The notes: generated by a model from the letters alone, not told the origin. Counted from the first letter of the stretch, positions 1 through 8,791 are shown. The stretch: DNA of 64,000 nt from Leptothermofonsia sp049200465 (GCF_049200465.1 NZ_CP120836.1:1860001-1924000); one strand, 5' to 3'. Numbers and translations are program-made.

Positions 1-1086
1 CACCTGTTGAGCCGTGAAGTGATGCAGGAAGGGGTCACTGTGGGGATGAGTTTGTCGGGTGCTATGACTCCGGCAGGTTTTGGAGTATCTGTACTGGCTC
101 CCCTGGTGCGTAATGGCTTTGTGGATTGGATAATCAGTACCGGAGCAAACCTGTATCACGATATACATTATGGATTGGGACTGGAACTGTATGCCAGCAG
201 CCCATTTCTGGATGATGTGAAACTGCGTCAAGAAGGACGAATTCGTATTTATGACATCGTATTTGAATACGATGTGTTGTTAGAGACTGACGCGTTTCTA
301 CGAGAAATTTTGAAAGCGGAGCCTTTCCAGAAGCGCATGAGTACAGCAGAGTTTCATTACCTGCTAGGTCGGTATGTGCGTGAAGTTGAAAAGCAATTGG
401 GCGTTAAGAATTCCTGCCTATTGGCAACGGCTTATGAGTGCGGTGTTCCAATCTACACGTCTTCACCGGGAGACAGTTCTATCGGCATGAATGTTGCGGC
501 GATCGCCCTGGAAGGCTCTCAACTGGTACTCGATCCCTCCCTGGATGTGAATGAAACCGCTGCAATCGCCTATGCTGCTCGCGAAACTGGCATCCCTGAA
601 GTAGAGGGCAAGAGTGCGGCCCTGATCATCGGAGGGGGGAGTCCCAAAAACCTTTTACTGCAAACCCAACCCCAGTTACATGAGGTGTTAGGACTGGAAG
701 AACGGGGACATGATTACTTCATCCAGGTAACAGATGCCCGCCCGGACACTGGTGGACTGTCCGGTGCAACTCCCAGCGAAGCGGTGAGCTGGGGTAAGGT
801 AGACCCCGAAGAATTGCCCAGCACAATTGTTTGCTACACCGACAGCACGATCGCCCTACCAATTATGACCGCCTACGTCATCAATCAGTGTCAGCCGCGC
901 CCCCTGAAGCGGCTTTATGACCGGCGTGATGAAATGCTGGCAAAGTTGAAAGCTGATTACGAAGCTGCGAAAGCCAAGCCCACTCATCTGGTTTCTACCC
1001 CAATTCCGGTAATTGAGCCAGAACGGGAGTTGATAGCAACCTATCCGTGCGGCACACCAATTCGTAACGGGCACCGGAAAGGTTAA
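1..1086 (+). CDS. Deoxyhypusine synthase-like (homospermidine-type) enzyme, 5' end cut by window
   Basis: The reading frame is open to base 1 and begins mid-protein, so the real start lies upstream of the window; 361 residues are visible. The protein follows the deoxyhypusine synthase fold: the SWGK motif carrying the family's catalytic lysine is at codon 796-798, with GSPKN and DARPDTGGLSGATPSEA stretches upstream of it. Bacteria lack eIF5A, so members of this family are thought to transfer an aminobutyl group from spermidine to another amine, for example in homospermidine synthesis; that role is inferred from the family. The next gene is on the opposite strand. The family call is firm; the exact substrate is not. 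Confidence 0.85.
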   Translation, partial: HLLSREVMQEGVTVGMSLSGAMTPAGFGVSVLAPLVRNGFVDWIISTGANLYHDIHYGLGLELYASSPFLDDVKLRQEGRIRIYDIVFEYDVLLETDAFLREILKAEPFQKRMSTAEFHYLLGRYVREVEKQLGVKNSCLLATAYECGVPIYTSSPGDSSIGMNVAAIALEGSQLVLDPSLDVNETAAIAYAARETGIPEVEGKSAALIIGGGSPKNLLLQTQPQLHEVLGLEERGHDYFIQVTDARPDTGGLSGATPSEAVSWGKVDPEELPSTIVCYTDSTIALPIMTAYVINQCQPRPLKRLYDRRDEMLAKLKADYEAAKAKPTHLVSTPIPVIEPERELIATYPCGTPIRNGHRKG

Positions 1087-1094
1087 TAGGAGAT

Positions 1095-1270
1095 CAGGGG
1101 AGCGGAAGAGGGAGGGAGGGAGTAGGAGGGTAGATGGGTTCTGAGTTTCGAGTTCTGAGTTCTGGGTTGTCCCAATACCTGGTTCTTAGCCCCTAGCCCC
1201 CAGTCCCTGCCCCTTTTCTTCCTTCTTCTTCCTTCTTCTTCCTTCTTCCTTCTTCCCTCCAGTCCCTTTC
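1095..1270. repeat. Low-complexity G/A-rich then C/T-rich spacer
   Basis: A GGGAGGGAGGAG-type tract is followed by 'gagttctgag' phrases, a 'ccctagcccccagtccctg' phrase and a (CTTCTTC)n run. The same phrases recur in at least ten other spacers in this window. Confidence 0.8.
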
Positions 1271-1291
1271 TCTTAATGACCTGATCTCCTG

Positions 1292-1552
1292 CTATGCATG
1301 TTCATTGACCTGTTCTTGTAACCAGAGATCAACGGGCTGTCCATCTTTACGGCGTAGTTCAATTTCCACCACCATCACTTGCCCTGACCCCGGTGGGGCA
1401 GTTTTTTGGTGGAAGAAAATATCATAGGCGTTTGGATCTTCGTTGCGCTCTTTCAGCCATTCCTGCACTTTCATCGTGGCGAAGAGTGATTGCCCCTGCT
1501 CAAACATCCGAGTTATTTGCATTTGCAGGGTGTAAGGGTTAAATCGAGGCAT
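1292..1552 (-). CDS. Conserved small protein of unknown function (86 aa)
   Basis: No family is recognised. The protein is small and soluble, without signal peptide or membrane segment; it starts MPRFNPYTLQMQ and has a central FFHQKTAPPGSGQ stretch before a predicted beta strand (VMVVEIELRR). An AGGAG Shine-Dalgarno sequence sits 6-7 bases before the ATG. It lies 24 bases downstream of the rhomboid gene on the same strand, so the two are probably co-transcribed. Coding is supported by the ribosome site and the tight spacing. Function is unknown. Confidence 0.7.
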   Translation of the reverse strand: MPRFNPYTLQMQITRMFEQGQSLFATMKVQEWLKERNEDPNAYDIFFHQKTAPPGSGQVMVVEIELRRKDGQPVDLWLQEQVNEHA

Positions 1553-1576
1553 ATGATTACTCCTAATCTCTCACCT

Positions 1577-2275
1577 TTATCGCCGATCTGAGGATAATAA
1601 CCCAAGCATCGGTCCTAGAATTGCGCCGAAAACAAATCCGCCAGCATGTGCCCAATAAGCAATGCCTCCTTCTTCTATGTTTATTTGGGCATCAAGACTG
1701 GCGACGCCGTAAAACGCTTGTTGTACAAACCAAAGGCCAAGAAAAACAAAGGCTGGAATGTGGATGGGAATAATAATAAATCCCAGGGGAAGTAGGGTAA
1801 GAATTTTTGCTCCGGGAAAGCGGAGGATGTAAGCACCCATAACACCCGCGATCGCCCCACTCGCCCCCAGCGAGGGGATAGTTGAATACGCCGAAAAAAA
1901 CCATTGAGTCAGAGCGGCAAGTGCGCCACAGGCCAGGTAAAAAATGAGATACCTGAAGTGACCTAATTTATCTTCAACGTTGTTGCCAAAGATTGACAGA
2001 AACAGCATGTTTCCAATGATATGCAAGAAGCCACCGTGTAAGAATTGCGAGGTGAACAACGTCATCCATGGTGCAACGGCTGGCTGATAGGTTAATTGCC
2101 CCGTAAGACTTTCAGTGAGCGCTAAGGGAACCAGCGCCCACGTCATAAAAAACTGTTTTAATTCTTGCGGTGTGAGGGTTAACTGATAAATAAAGACTCC
2201 AACATTAATAGCGATTAGCCCATAGGTCACGAATGGGGTAATCCGAGTTGGATTGTTATCACGAATGGGAACCAC
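1577..2275 (-). CDS. Rhomboid-family intramembrane serine protease
   Basis: This 232-residue polytopic protein should cleave transmembrane substrates within the membrane. The catalytic dyad is visible: Ser139 in GASGA and His210 in YWAHAGG. The H-x-x-x-N oxyanion motif (His85, Asn89 in HIIGN) is also present. About six hydrophobic segments are evident. The start is GTG, preceded at 7 bases by GAGGAAA. The natural substrate cannot be told from sequence. The downstream small gene at 1292-1552 is likely in the same transcript. Confidence 0.9.
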   Translation of the reverse strand: MVPIRDNNPTRITPFVTYGLIAINVGVFIYQLTLTPQELKQFFMTWALVPLALTESLTGQLTYQPAVAPWMTLFTSQFLHGGFLHIIGNMLFLSIFGNNVEDKLGHFRYLIFYLACGALAALTQWFFSAYSTIPSLGASGAIAGVMGAYILRFPGAKILTLLPLGFIIIPIHIPAFVFLGLWFVQQAFYGVASLDAQINIEEGGIAYWAHAGGFVFGAILGPMLGLLSSDRR

Positions 2276-2354
2276 GACTTCTTTCCTCGCAGTTGTTGGG
2301 TGTTGGGTTATAAACTAGGCTCTTTCAGCTTGCTGGTGAAAGCATATCTTGTGT

Positions 2355-2457
2355 TAGAGCGATCCTTCTTGAAATCTGAACGGGATGCAGGGTTTCCACC
2401 GCTGCGTGGGGGCTTCGCTCCCACCCCTTTGTTCACAAACGATTTGTGAACGCTATA
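2355..2457 (+). repeat. MITE-like element, family A (subfamily A3)
   Basis: Begins AGCGATCCTTCTTGAAAT, contains the family core (gcaggg...gggggcttcg...cccacccc) and ends in a 9-bp hairpin (GTTCACAAA / TTTGTGAAC) followed by CGCTATA. Its left half matches the element at 14949-15062. It fills most of the 399-base gap between the rhomboid and petJ genes. Confidence 0.65.
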
Positions 2458-2600
2458 CTTTTTCATCTCGAACAAAATCTCTGGAACATTGACTTTGTTC
2501 AGGATAAACGACGCTTACTCGCAACTTTTTGGGAGAAAATCATAGACTGTGAGATTAGCACTATAGCAGTAGTCATAATAGAGAGGCTGTATTTTGATAC

Positions 2601-2630
2601 AAAACAAACCCCCTTGAAGATTCAAGGGGG
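2601..2630 (-). terminator. Rho-independent terminator of petJ
   Basis: Perfect 10-bp stem CCCCCTTGAA / TTCAAGGGGG with a 2-base gap, followed on the minus strand by TTTGTTTTG. It lies 45 bases after the petJ stop. Confidence 0.8.
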
Positions 2631-2674
2631 CCGAGAAGGGCGATGGCTTAAGCAGAATAAAAAATATGGCAACC

Positions 2675-3007
2675 TTACCAGCCTTTTTTCGATTGCTCTA
2701 AGACATAGGTTGCCACGTCTTCAATTTGCTCTGGACTCAATCGACTATTAAAGGCAGGCATTGCATTTTTGCCCTTAGTCACCTGGGTTTTAATTGCCTC
2801 TAGAGAATCCATTCCGTATTTCTCCAGGGCTTCTTTCTTAAGGGTTTTGTTGGCGATAATTACGTTATTACCGCCAACGTGGCAGGCTGAACAATTAGCA
2901 TTGAAAATCTTTGCGCCATTATTCAAATCCGCCGCATTGACTGGCTGAGTGATAAAAATAACAATGAGGGCGATCGCCAACCCAAACAGCGCGTAAAACA
3001 TTTTCAA
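2675..3007 (-). CDS. petJ: Cytochrome c6 (soluble photosynthetic electron carrier)
   Basis: Cytochrome c6 carries electrons in the thylakoid lumen from cytochrome b6f to photosystem I, replacing plastocyanin when copper is scarce. The class I heme site CSACH and the Met ligand in KNAMPAF are present, after a signal peptide ending near VNA|ADL. The longest frame would begin at 3043, but a TTG at 3007 lies 7 bases after GGAG and gives a positively charged start (M-K-M-F); an ATG at 3001 is the alternative. It follows petE on the same strand. The two proteins are functionally interchangeable and normally oppositely regulated by copper, so separate promoters are expected. Confidence 0.9.
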   Translation of the reverse strand: MKMFYALFGLAIALIVIFITQPVNAADLNNGAKIFNANCSACHVGGNNVIIANKTLKKEALEKYGMDSLEAIKTQVTKGKNAMPAFNSRLSPEQIEDVATYVLEQSKKGW

Positions 3008-3031
3008 ATAGGTTCTCCCCTGTCTAACGTA

Positions 3032-3065
3032 AAGCATAGGCATGAATTAAGCATAGGCATGAATT
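3032..3065. promoter_or_regulatory. 17-bp direct repeat upstream of petJ
   Basis: AAGCATAGGCATGAATT occurs twice head to tail (3032-3048, 3049-3065), 25 bases upstream of the petJ start. A perfect tandem repeat just before a gene expected to be copper-controlled is a candidate operator. This is inference only. Confidence 0.4.
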
Positions 3066-3157
3066 CATGCAGGCATTTGGATCATAGGCTCTCCACCTAG
3101 TATGAATGGATCACCACTGTCAGGAGAGGAGAACCTGCAGATCGGCCACTCAGGAAA

Positions 3158-3574
3158 TTAGCCAACGATCAGCTTACCTACCATCCCAGCACTCCGGTGG
3201 GGCGCACAGAAGTAGGTGTACTCACCAGCAGGAGCATCCTTGGGAATAGTTACCTCAAATCCTGAACCAGGGGTCATCTCCAGGTTTTGATGAGAGAGGG
3301 ATTTTGCCAGGGCTTTATCCTTACCAGGAATTGCGGTGTCATCAAAAACGATATTGTGGGGAGGAACTTTGTTAACAACAAACTGTACCGTGTCACCGGG
3401 CTTGACATTCAACTTATCAGGTTGGAATACGAGCATGCCATTATCGCCACCCATTTTAACGGTGTAGGTTGCCGCAGCAGCAGGCGAAGCAGACAGGAAA
3501 AAGCTACTGACTACCAGTAGAGCAGCAGCCAGGGTGAGGCAAATGCTTCTCGCAGCGGAAGTAAACAGTTTCAT
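3158..3574 (-). CDS. petE: Plastocyanin precursor
   Basis: Plastocyanin is the lumenal blue-copper protein that shuttles electrons from cytochrome b6f to photosystem I. All four type 1 copper ligands are visible: His in PPHNIVFD, and Cys, His and Met in YFCAPHRSAGM. A signal peptide of about 34 residues ends at AAA|ATYTV. The ATG at 3574 has GAAGGAAA just upstream, so the TTG-started extension to 3586 is rejected. The gene lies between psbV2 and petJ on the same strand, giving a compact lumenal electron-carrier cluster. Confidence 0.95.
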   Translation of the reverse strand: MKLFTSAARSICLTLAAALLVVSSFFLSASPAAAATYTVKMGGDNGMLVFQPDKLNVKPGDTVQFVVNKVPPHNIVFDDTAIPGKDKALAKSLSHQNLEMTPGSGFEVTIPKDAPAGEYTYFCAPHRSAGMVGKLIVG

Positions 3575-3650
3575 GGTTTCCTTCAAGGTTTATGCTTACA
3601 TACACATTAAGATTTTAGAACAAATCTTCGACAGCTTGTCGAAGATTCTG

Positions 3651-4154
3651 TTACTCGCCCTGAAAGGTTTCTGTGCCCCACCCAGGAGCAACTTGCGCTG
3701 CCCGCAGGATAAACCCGGCCAGGTTCTCGATCTGTTGTTGGGAAAGCCAGCTTTCTGGTACTTCGCGGCACCAAATGGTTTCTTCAGTGCCGTCGTAAGT
3801 CATGGGTCGTCGCAGGTAAGTTACTAAACCGTTGATGGTATCCCGTCGTGGGGTGGCTCCATGCAATGCGTCAAGAGAGAGGGAGACAATTGGGTTGGGT
3901 ATGGTTGTTCCACCTACATGGCAGTTTATGCAGTTGCGTAGAAACAATCGTTTACCGTCGGATAGTTCTTCTGCAGAGAACAGCCGGGTTTGTTGTTGTT
4001 CATTCACTTCTAGAGGAATCGGATCGGTAACTTTCAGGTAGCGGGTAACGTAGGGGTCGATCGCCGCCCACACCGGTTCGCTGGCGATCGCAATTTGCAA
4101 CCAGAAAACACAAATAGAAAGCAATAAACGAAACCAGAGGGAAAGTTGCTTCAT
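3651..4154 (-). CDS. psbV2: Cytochrome c550-like protein PsbV2
   Basis: This PsbV paralog lies directly downstream of psbV, as in Thermosynechococcus. Counting from the ATG at 4154 (MKQLSLWFR, which starts a normal signal peptide), the heme motif CINCH has Cys75, Cys78 and His79. PsbV uses a distal His in AEVHPS; here the aligned position in TIWCREVP is Cys129. PsbV2 is known for unusual His/Cys heme ligation, and the sequence agrees with that. Its function is not settled. A longer frame to 4187 exists but neither start has a strong ribosome site. Confidence 0.85.
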   Translation of the reverse strand: MKQLSLWFRLLLSICVFWLQIAIASEPVWAAIDPYVTRYLKVTDPIPLEVNEQQQTRLFSAEELSDGKRLFLRNCINCHVGGTTIPNPIVSLSLDALHGATPRRDTINGLVTYLRRPMTYDGTEETIWCREVPESWLSQQQIENLAGFILRAAQVAPGWGTETFQGE

Positions 4155-4292
4155 TGAATGTGGGAAGGGTAATTTCAAAAGATGCATTTAATAAGGAAGA
4201 CCTTAGACCCCGGATTGGGCAAAGTAAATGCCCGATGATAAATCCAGAGTCTAAAGTCGATGTCAACCGTTTGGAGGTATTTTTTAGACTGC

Positions 4293-4784
4293 TTAGTAGT
4301 AGATCTTGCCGCCGCCCCATTTTTCGCCGACAACCTTAGGCTGAAGCAGGATATGACCTGCGATCGCCACCAGATCCTCTCTGGTCAGGTTTCGCATCTC
4401 TGGAAATGTGTCCTTACTCTTGAGGCTGGGGTGAACCTCGGCGATCGAGTCAATCCCATCGTAGCTAGTTGGATTCTCCATAAAATCCACCAGCGCTTCG
4501 ATGTTATTGCGGGGTGGCGTTGCCAGTGCTAGAGATTCGGGATCAAGCCCAATGTTAGGGTCGGTTTTCGTGATTCCACCAACATGGCATTGAGCACAGG
4601 CGTATTGAAATAATCGTTTCCCTTCCTTAACTTGCTTCAGGCTCAAAACAACCGTGTCACCTTTGTCATTGAGTGGAACCGTCCGGGTGGTGGCATCCAG
4701 TTCGGCTGCCGCGACGCTGCCCACAAACGTATAAAAGGTGAAGAATACAGTGGCTAGAGCGAGCCAAATGTATCTTTTAAGCAT
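4293..4784 (-). CDS. psbV: Photosystem II extrinsic cytochrome c550
   Basis: PsbV binds the lumenal face of photosystem II and stabilises the manganese cluster. The 163-residue precursor has a 26-residue signal peptide, then AELDATTRTVPL. Heme attachment is CAQCH (Cys63, Cys66, His67), and the distal axial ligand is His118, which is residue 92 of the mature protein as in known PsbV structures. The ATG is preceded by AAGGAGAA. It heads the minus-strand cluster psbV-psbV2-petE-petJ, with gaps of 138, 76 and 150 bases between genes. Confidence 0.97.
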   Translation of the reverse strand: MLKRYIWLALATVFFTFYTFVGSVAAAELDATTRTVPLNDKGDTVVLSLKQVKEGKRLFQYACAQCHVGGITKTDPNIGLDPESLALATPPRNNIEALVDFMENPTSYDGIDSIAEVHPSLKSKDTFPEMRNLTREDLVAIAGHILLQPKVVGEKWGGGKIYY

Positions 4785-5058
4785 GGTTCTCCTTAAGTGT
4801 GGCTCAGGGTATCTGGGTTATCAATGATGATGGCGGACTCAATCTGTTAAACCTGGTATGTGGACAGGTCAAGAAGACGCTATCGTGAAATCCATCCAGT
4901 GAGATTGAGTCTTGTCAATATCAATATCATGCCACTGAGCGTACCCTTTCCCAAGCCCAATACCAGACCTCTTGGAGAAATCGTTTAAGGGTATCAAATG
5001 GATGGGGTTTTCAGCAACGTCATCGCCACCAGTAAACGGGATTGAGTTATGACGGATA
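4785..5058. other. Intergenic region between psbV and the caspase-like gene
   Basis: This must hold the psbV promoter. No clear conserved promoter boxes, repeats or coding signal were recognised here. Confidence 0.4.
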
Positions 5059-5147
5059 TAGCGATCCTGTTTAGATTGTGAGAAAGGATTCCGCAGGAGT
5101 TCTTTCTCACAAAGCTTCTCAATCTCATGACTGATTTAGGACTGCTA
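5059..5147 (+). repeat. MITE-like element, family B (89 bp)
   Basis: TA-flanked element TAGCGATCC...GGACTGCTA with an internal imperfect 15-bp hairpin (GTGAGAAAGGATTCC / GGAGTTCTTTCTCAC). It has the same length as the inverted copy at 36650-36738, and a deleted copy is at 15922-15987. It ends 3 bases before the likely start codon of the next gene. Confidence 0.8.
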
Positions 5148-5150
5148 TCT

Positions 5151-7355
5151 ATGCCATCGTTTCCTCGTCGTCACTTTCTACAGTTTGCAGGTTCGATGCT
5201 GGTAACGCTGGGTTTAAGCCAGTGGGATATTTACCAGCAAAGTATTCGCTATGCTCAAGTCCTGGCTCAGGGGACACTTCGCAAACTGGCGTTGTTAGTG
5301 GGCATCAATGCTTATCCTGAAAGTAGCCAGTTCAGTTCACTTCAGGGATGTGTTACCGATGTAGAACTCCAGCGGCAATTGCTTATGCATCGGTTTGGCT
5401 TTAATGACAAGGATATTTTGACATTGATCGATGCTCAGGCAACCCGGCAGGGAATTTTGACGGCATTTGAGGAGCATTTGATTAAACAGGCGAAGCCGGG
5501 GGATGTGGTAGTGTTTCACTATTCCGGGCACGGTTCCCAGGTGACAGACCCCGATCGGGATGAACCGGATGGTTTAAACAGCACCTTTGTTCCGGTAGAT
5601 GGGGCTCTGCCACCGGATTTTCCTGAACGGGGCGGTACGGTCAAAGACATTATGGGGCACACACTGTTTCTGCTGATGAGTGCCTTGCCAACTGAGAATG
5701 TGACGGTTGTGCTGGATAGCTGCCACGCTGGTGGAGGAACGCGGGGCAATCTGCGGGTGCGATCGCGCAGTGGCGGAGCAATTCTTCAGGCTGACCCGGC
5801 AGAGTTTGAATACCAGAAACAGTGGTTGTCGCGGCTGAGCCTATCACCTGCTGAGTTTATCCGTCAGCGACGGTCGGGGGTAGCCAGGGGAGTGGTGATT
5901 GCCTCTGCCAAGCGAGATCAGTTAGCAGCTGATGCCCCTTTTAGCGACTTCTATGCCGGAGCTTTTACCTACTTAATGACCCAATATCTCTGGCAAGAAC
6001 CGGGAACATCGACAGTCAACAGTGCCATCCCCAGGGTTGCCCGCAATACCAGCAAAATGTCTTCCAGTAGCCAGGAGCCTATTTTTGAAGTTAAGCCGGG
6101 CAGTGGTTACGAGAAACAGTTGTTCTACTTTACACCGAAACAAACGGCTCCAGCAGAAGCGGTGGTAATGAAGGTAGAGGGCGATCGTGCTGAACTCTGG
6201 CTGGGTGGGCTCGATCCGCAAAGCCTGGCTGCATTTGACCAGAATGCCATCCTTACGGCGGTGGACAGCAAAGGCGGCGAACAGGGGCAGGTCAAGCTGG
6301 AATCCCGTAATGGCCTGGTTGGTAAGGGAAAACTGTTGAACGCTGCCAAACCTGGCGTATTGTTACAAGAAAAGGTGCGAGGTATTCCTATCGATTTGCC
6401 CCTCAAAATTGGACTTGACTCCTCCCTGGGCAAGGATATGGTTCAGGCAAAACAGGCGTTAGAGGCCATGAAGCGGGTAAAACCCCTGCCGCTTCAAGAA
6501 GGGGAAGTACAGTATATTCTGGGGCGAATGAACGATCGCTACCAACAACTTTTGCAAAACACCAGCATTCAGAATCTACCACCTGTGGGTAGTGTTGGTT
6601 TGTTTTCCCCCGGTCTGGATGTCGTTCCCGGTTCCTTCGGTACTCCCGGAGAATTGGTTACGGATGCTGTGATCCGCCTTCAGGCTAAACTGAAATCTCT
6701 CCTGGCTGCCCGGATTGTCAAGCTGACGCTCAACACCAACTCTTCGCGGTTGAACGTGGCCGTTTCAATGACACCGGCAGGCAAGGACACTCAACTCATT
6801 GCCAGTGCGTTTGCCGTCCGGGGAGTGGGACGGGCGATCGCTACCAGTCCCCAACCCCTCAACGACCCCAAACGGTTGCCCTTGGGCACCGCGATTCAGT
6901 TTCGCATCACCAATAACGAACCGCGTGATCTTTATGTAAGCGTGCTTGTGATTGATTCCACTGGGGAGATGACCGTTATCTTTCCCAATCAGTGGACAGC
7001 CACCTCTGAAGTGATGAAAGTTGCGGCTGGACAAACGCTTCGTATTCCAGAGCCAGGAAAAGACCGTTTTAGTCTGGTAACCCAGGAACCCAGAGGCACA
7101 ACGGAAGTGCTAGTCCTTGCCAGCAGCACACCGTTGGGTAATGCATTGAAAGCCCTGCAAGGGTTAGCATCACGGAGCGGGCAACTGAGAGGACCTGTCG
7201 CTCTCAGCGATCCGACAGAAGTTATTGGCAGTATGCTGGATGACCTGGATGCAGGTACACGCAGCAGTGGTGAAAACTCCTCTCCAGCTGGAGGCGTGCG
7301 GAGTGTGGATACCACTCAACTAGCGGCACTATCGATTACGTTTGAGGTGGTTTGA
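5151..7355 (+). CDS. Caspase-like protease (orthocaspase/metacaspase type) with C-terminal DUF4384
   Basis: This exported C14-family peptidase is expected to cleave after basic residues. Counting from the ATG at 5151, the catalytic His is about residue 127 (YSGHGSQ) and the catalytic Cys about residue 191 (LDSCHAGG). The N-terminus PSFPRRHFLQF followed by a hydrophobic stretch looks like a twin-arginine signal. A DUF4384-like module with VSVLVIDSTGEMTVIFPN lies near the C-terminus. The in-frame ATG at 5127 lies inside the family B repeat and would put eight repeat-encoded residues before the Tat motif; the ATG at 5151 is preferred, and its AGGA ribosome site is itself supplied by the repeat. 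Confidence 0.88.
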   Translation: MPSFPRRHFLQFAGSMLVTLGLSQWDIYQQSIRYAQVLAQGTLRKLALLVGINAYPESSQFSSLQGCVTDVELQRQLLMHRFGFNDKDILTLIDAQATRQGILTAFEEHLIKQAKPGDVVVFHYSGHGSQVTDPDRDEPDGLNSTFVPVDGALPPDFPERGGTVKDIMGHTLFLLMSALPTENVTVVLDSCHAGGGTRGNLRVRSRSGGAILQADPAEFEYQKQWLSRLSLSPAEFIRQRRSGVARGVVIASAKRDQLAADAPFSDFYAGAFTYLMTQYLWQEPGTSTVNSAIPRVARNTSKMSSSSQEPIFEVKPGSGYEKQLFYFTPKQTAPAEAVVMKVEGDRAELWLGGLDPQSLAAFDQNAILTAVDSKGGEQGQVKLESRNGLVGKGKLLNAAKPGVLLQEKVRGIPIDLPLKIGLDSSLGKDMVQAKQALEAMKRVKPLPLQEGEVQYILGRMNDRYQQLLQNTSIQNLPPVGSVGLFSPGLDVVPGSFGTPGELVTDAVIRLQAKLKSLLAARIVKLTLNTNSSRLNVAVSMTPAGKDTQLIASAFAVRGVGRAIATSPQPLNDPKRLPLGTAIQFRITNNEPRDLYVSVLVIDSTGEMTVIFPNQWTATSEVMKVAAGQTLRIPEPGKDRFSLVTQEPRGTTEVLVLASSTPLGNALKALQGLASRSGQLRGPVALSDPTEVIGSMLDDLDAGTRSSGENSSPAGGVRSVDTTQLAALSITFEVV

Positions 7356-7399
7356 GAGAAAAAAGGTGGATGGGTGATGGAGTGAGGGGGGGATGAGTT

Positions 7400-8791
7400 C
7401 TAAGGAACCTGTTCTCCAGTAACTAACAACTCTAGGCAGAGTTGGCGGAAGTGGTCTCCTCGCTGCTCAAAGTTCTGGTACTGGTCGAAGCTAGCGCAGG
7501 CAGGAGAGAGTAAAACGACCTGCGCACTATACTGCCTGGCAAGTTCTATTGATCGCGGCACTGCCTGTTCCAGAGTTTCTACAATTTCCAGATTTGAGTA
7601 ACCTGCTTGCTCTAACCGCTCGGCAAAGGTAGGAGCGGCATCACCAATCAGCAGCACAGCCGCCGCCTTAGCCTGGATCGTGGCAATCCAGGTGCTGTCA
7701 TCGCCAATTTTGGCTTCGCCACCTGCAATCAGAATTGTGGGGCTTTTGACAGCAGACAGTCCGACTTGAGCGGCATCATAGTTGGTTGCTTTGCTGTCAT
7801 TGATGAAGTCAATCCCCTGCCAGGTGCAAATGTGTTCTAGCCGATGGGGAACACCAGGGAAGGTGGCAATGGCCTGGGCGATCGCACCCTTTTCAATGCC
7901 TGCCAACCTGGCGGCGGCTACGGCCATCAGTAAATTTTGCTGATTGTGCTTACCGGGCATCCGCAGCAAGCTAAGGGGTAAAATCAGCTCTTTCTCAGTT
8001 CGCACCCAGGCATCTTCAATGTACACTCCCAAACTTGACTCTCCCAGCAAGTCCGCTTTCCCGTGGATGCTGGTCCAGCAGGTGTCGGGGCGGATGGGAT
8101 TTTTCCGTTGCTGTCCCACCGTTCGCAGATAGGAATCATCCCCGTTTAGCACCTGGTACTTTGCCTGACTTAACAGGTGGGCCTTGATGCGGTAATAGTT
8201 CTCCAAAGTTTTATGGCGGTTCAGGTGGTCCGGAGTAAAGGTCGTCCAAACAGCAATTTGAGGAGCAATAGAAGGAGAGGACTCGATCTGATAGCTGCTG
8301 AGTTCGGCGATCGCCCAATCTGGCTTTTTCGCAGCCAGGGCCACTTCGCAGGCAGCCAGGCCAATGTTACCAAAGGCTGGAGCATCGAACCCTGCCGCCT
8401 GAAAAATGGCAGCAATCAAAGCTGTAGTCGTGGTTTTGCCATTGGTTCCGGTGACTCCCACCCAGGGGCGATCGCTGAGATACCGCCAAGCCAGTTCCAT
8501 TTCACCAATGGTTTCAATTCCCAGTTCCCGCGCCCGCACCAGTCCCGGTGCATCCCATGGCACCCCTGGACTCACCACAATTTGTTGAATTTCTGCGGCA
8601 GACAGCGTATCGGGAGTAAAGGAATCTCCCAGGCTGACAGCGATTCCTTCGGCTTCTAGTTCCTGTTGTTGTTGTCGAAGGGAGTCAGACGTTCCCCGAT
8701 CTTTCACCACCACCTGCCAGCCTTCCCGTTTGAGTAATCGCGCTGCCGCCACTCCTGATTTTCCGAGACCGATTACAAACGCATTAGGCAT
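7400..8791 (-). CDS. murD: UDP-N-acetylmuramoyl-L-alanine--D-glutamate ligase
   Basis: MurD adds D-glutamate to UDP-MurNAc-L-Ala in cytoplasmic peptidoglycan precursor synthesis. The 463-residue protein has the N-terminal Rossmann start FVIGLGKSGVAAA, the ATP-binding loop GVTGTNGKTTTT, the substrate-region PDHLNRH, and the C-terminal FNDSKATN and LLSPACASFDQ motifs of Mur ligases. Length is normal for the family. The neighbours are unrelated and it appears to be transcribed alone. Confidence 0.97.
   Translation of the reverse strand: MPNAFVIGLGKSGVAAARLLKREGWQVVVKDRGTSDSLRQQQQELEAEGIAVSLGDSFTPDTLSAAEIQQIVVSPGVPWDAPGLVRARELGIETIGEMELAWRYLSDRPWVGVTGTNGKTTTTALIAAIFQAAGFDAPAFGNIGLAACEVALAAKKPDWAIAELSSYQIESSPSIAPQIAVWTTFTPDHLNRHKTLENYYRIKAHLLSQAKYQVLNGDDSYLRTVGQQRKNPIRPDTCWTSIHGKADLLGESSLGVYIEDAWVRTEKELILPLSLLRMPGKHNQQNLLMAVAAARLAGIEKGAIAQAIATFPGVPHRLEHICTWQGIDFINDSKATNYDAAQVGLSAVKSPTILIAGGEAKIGDDSTWIATIQAKAAAVLLIGDAAPTFAERLEQAGYSNLEIVETLEQAVPRSIELARQYSAQVVLLSPACASFDQYQNFEQRGDHFRQLCLELLVTGEQVP

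Noticed and set aside
2446..2751. 101-codon plus-strand frame overlapping petJ
   Set aside because: It overlaps the end of petJ in antisense, spans the petJ terminator and has no ribosome site.
5337..7315. Several antisense frames within the caspase-like gene
   Set aside because: They have no ribosome sites or domains and lie wholly within a well-supported gene.
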